Below the pieces are notes generated by a model. That model ran no database searches. It had not been told where the DNA came from and was given only the letters and a program-made list of their open reading frames with translations. The position numbers and the translations under genes were made by a program. Shown piece by piece: positions 32,546 to 32,802 of a stretch of DNA of 32,802 bases. Location of the stretch: NCBI GenBank assembly GCA_020740485.1, contig DYMN01000026.1, positions 1 through 32,802 on the forward strand, written 5' to 3'. The first letter of the stretch is position 1. Each line of letters starts with the position of its first letter. Source of the stretch: Polaribacter sp. (lineage in GTDB: Bacteria; Bacteroidota; Bacteroidia; Flavobacteriales; Flavobacteriaceae).

Positions 32546-32802
32546 AAAGGTCCATTCTTTTTTTTTGGGTGGGATAAATACTTTTCATGCCTTTGGCCCT
32601 GTCACCATCCCGATGTTTATGTGGATTACAAAGGACGCAAGTAGGCAAGCCACAATAAAGAAAATTTTAAGAAAGTAGGTATAGCATCGTAAATAATTAA
32701 CTTCAGTTTTTTTGCAAAATAAAATCCTACATTTATTACAATATCACAAAAAGGGATGCCCGATGGAAATAGGAAGGAATGAAAACCCCTTTTGAAAAGA
32801 AC
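32546..32802. other. Upstream flank of the trp operon, no gene recognised
   Basis: 257 nt without a supported gene. At the right edge an ATG at 32779 opens a frame (MKTPFEKN) that runs off the window, with purine-rich GGAAGG 4-9 nt before it. It could be the start of a divergent gene, but 8 codons are too few to judge. TACATTTA at 32728-32735 is a weak promoter-like match. Confidence 0.4.

Noticed and set aside
32779-32802. Start of a plus-strand gene (MKTPFEKN) at the right edge
   Set aside because: Eight codons are not enough to support a gene, although a purine-rich stretch precedes the ATG; it is left as a note only.

Overview
The window is low-GC chromosomal DNA from a member of the Bacteroidota, most likely a flavobacterium. 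The evidence is the set of gene families: a Y_Y_Y/propeller sensor regulator, PorT-like outer-membrane barrels, DUF4468, and the MoxR-DUF58-DUF4129-DUF4350 cluster. Shine-Dalgarno sequences are nearly absent. Several promoters fit the Bacteroidota pattern, TTTG or TTG near -33 and TAnnTTTG near -7.

Layout. 1-6155: a truncated sensor-regulator gene lying 3 nt behind a POT-type transporter, then guaB (all minus strand), then divergent rarA. 6156-11444: an accessory, repeat-rich stretch, all plus strand, with a DUF4468 protein, a small membrane protein between two ~110-bp direct repeats, a secreted (alpha/alpha)-toroid protein of unassigned family, a GNAT acetyltransferase and a broken gene. 11445-16761: core genes (AI-2E-type permease, outer-membrane barrel, FAH-family hydrolase, ung, a 3-hydroxyacyl-CoA dehydrogenase, and a second barrel gene ahead of aroQ). 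16836-24067: RDD protein, divergent from a run of SpoIIM-like protein, membrane protein, DUF4129, DUF4350, MoxR ATPase and DUF58, which looks like an envelope-associated MoxR chaperone module. 24144-25643: a small barrel protein and the tyrosine recombinase xerD.

25646-32545 (minus strand) is a complete tryptophan operon in the order trpE-G-D-C-F-B-A. It has a well-formed promoter, an 18-codon leader peptide with three consecutive Trp codons, and an intrinsic terminator just before trpE. The leader stop codon lies inside a segment that can pair with the terminator loop. This is the layout expected for ribosome-stalling attenuation and is the strongest regulatory finding here.

Other notable signals are dispersed short repeats (CACTGAGC..GTCGAAGTG type) in several intergenic gaps, including inside the MoxR-DUF58 and trpE-trpG gaps; a nested palindrome after rarA; and two promoter-bearing direct repeats in the accessory segment. 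I see no tRNA, rRNA, CRISPR array or transposase gene.
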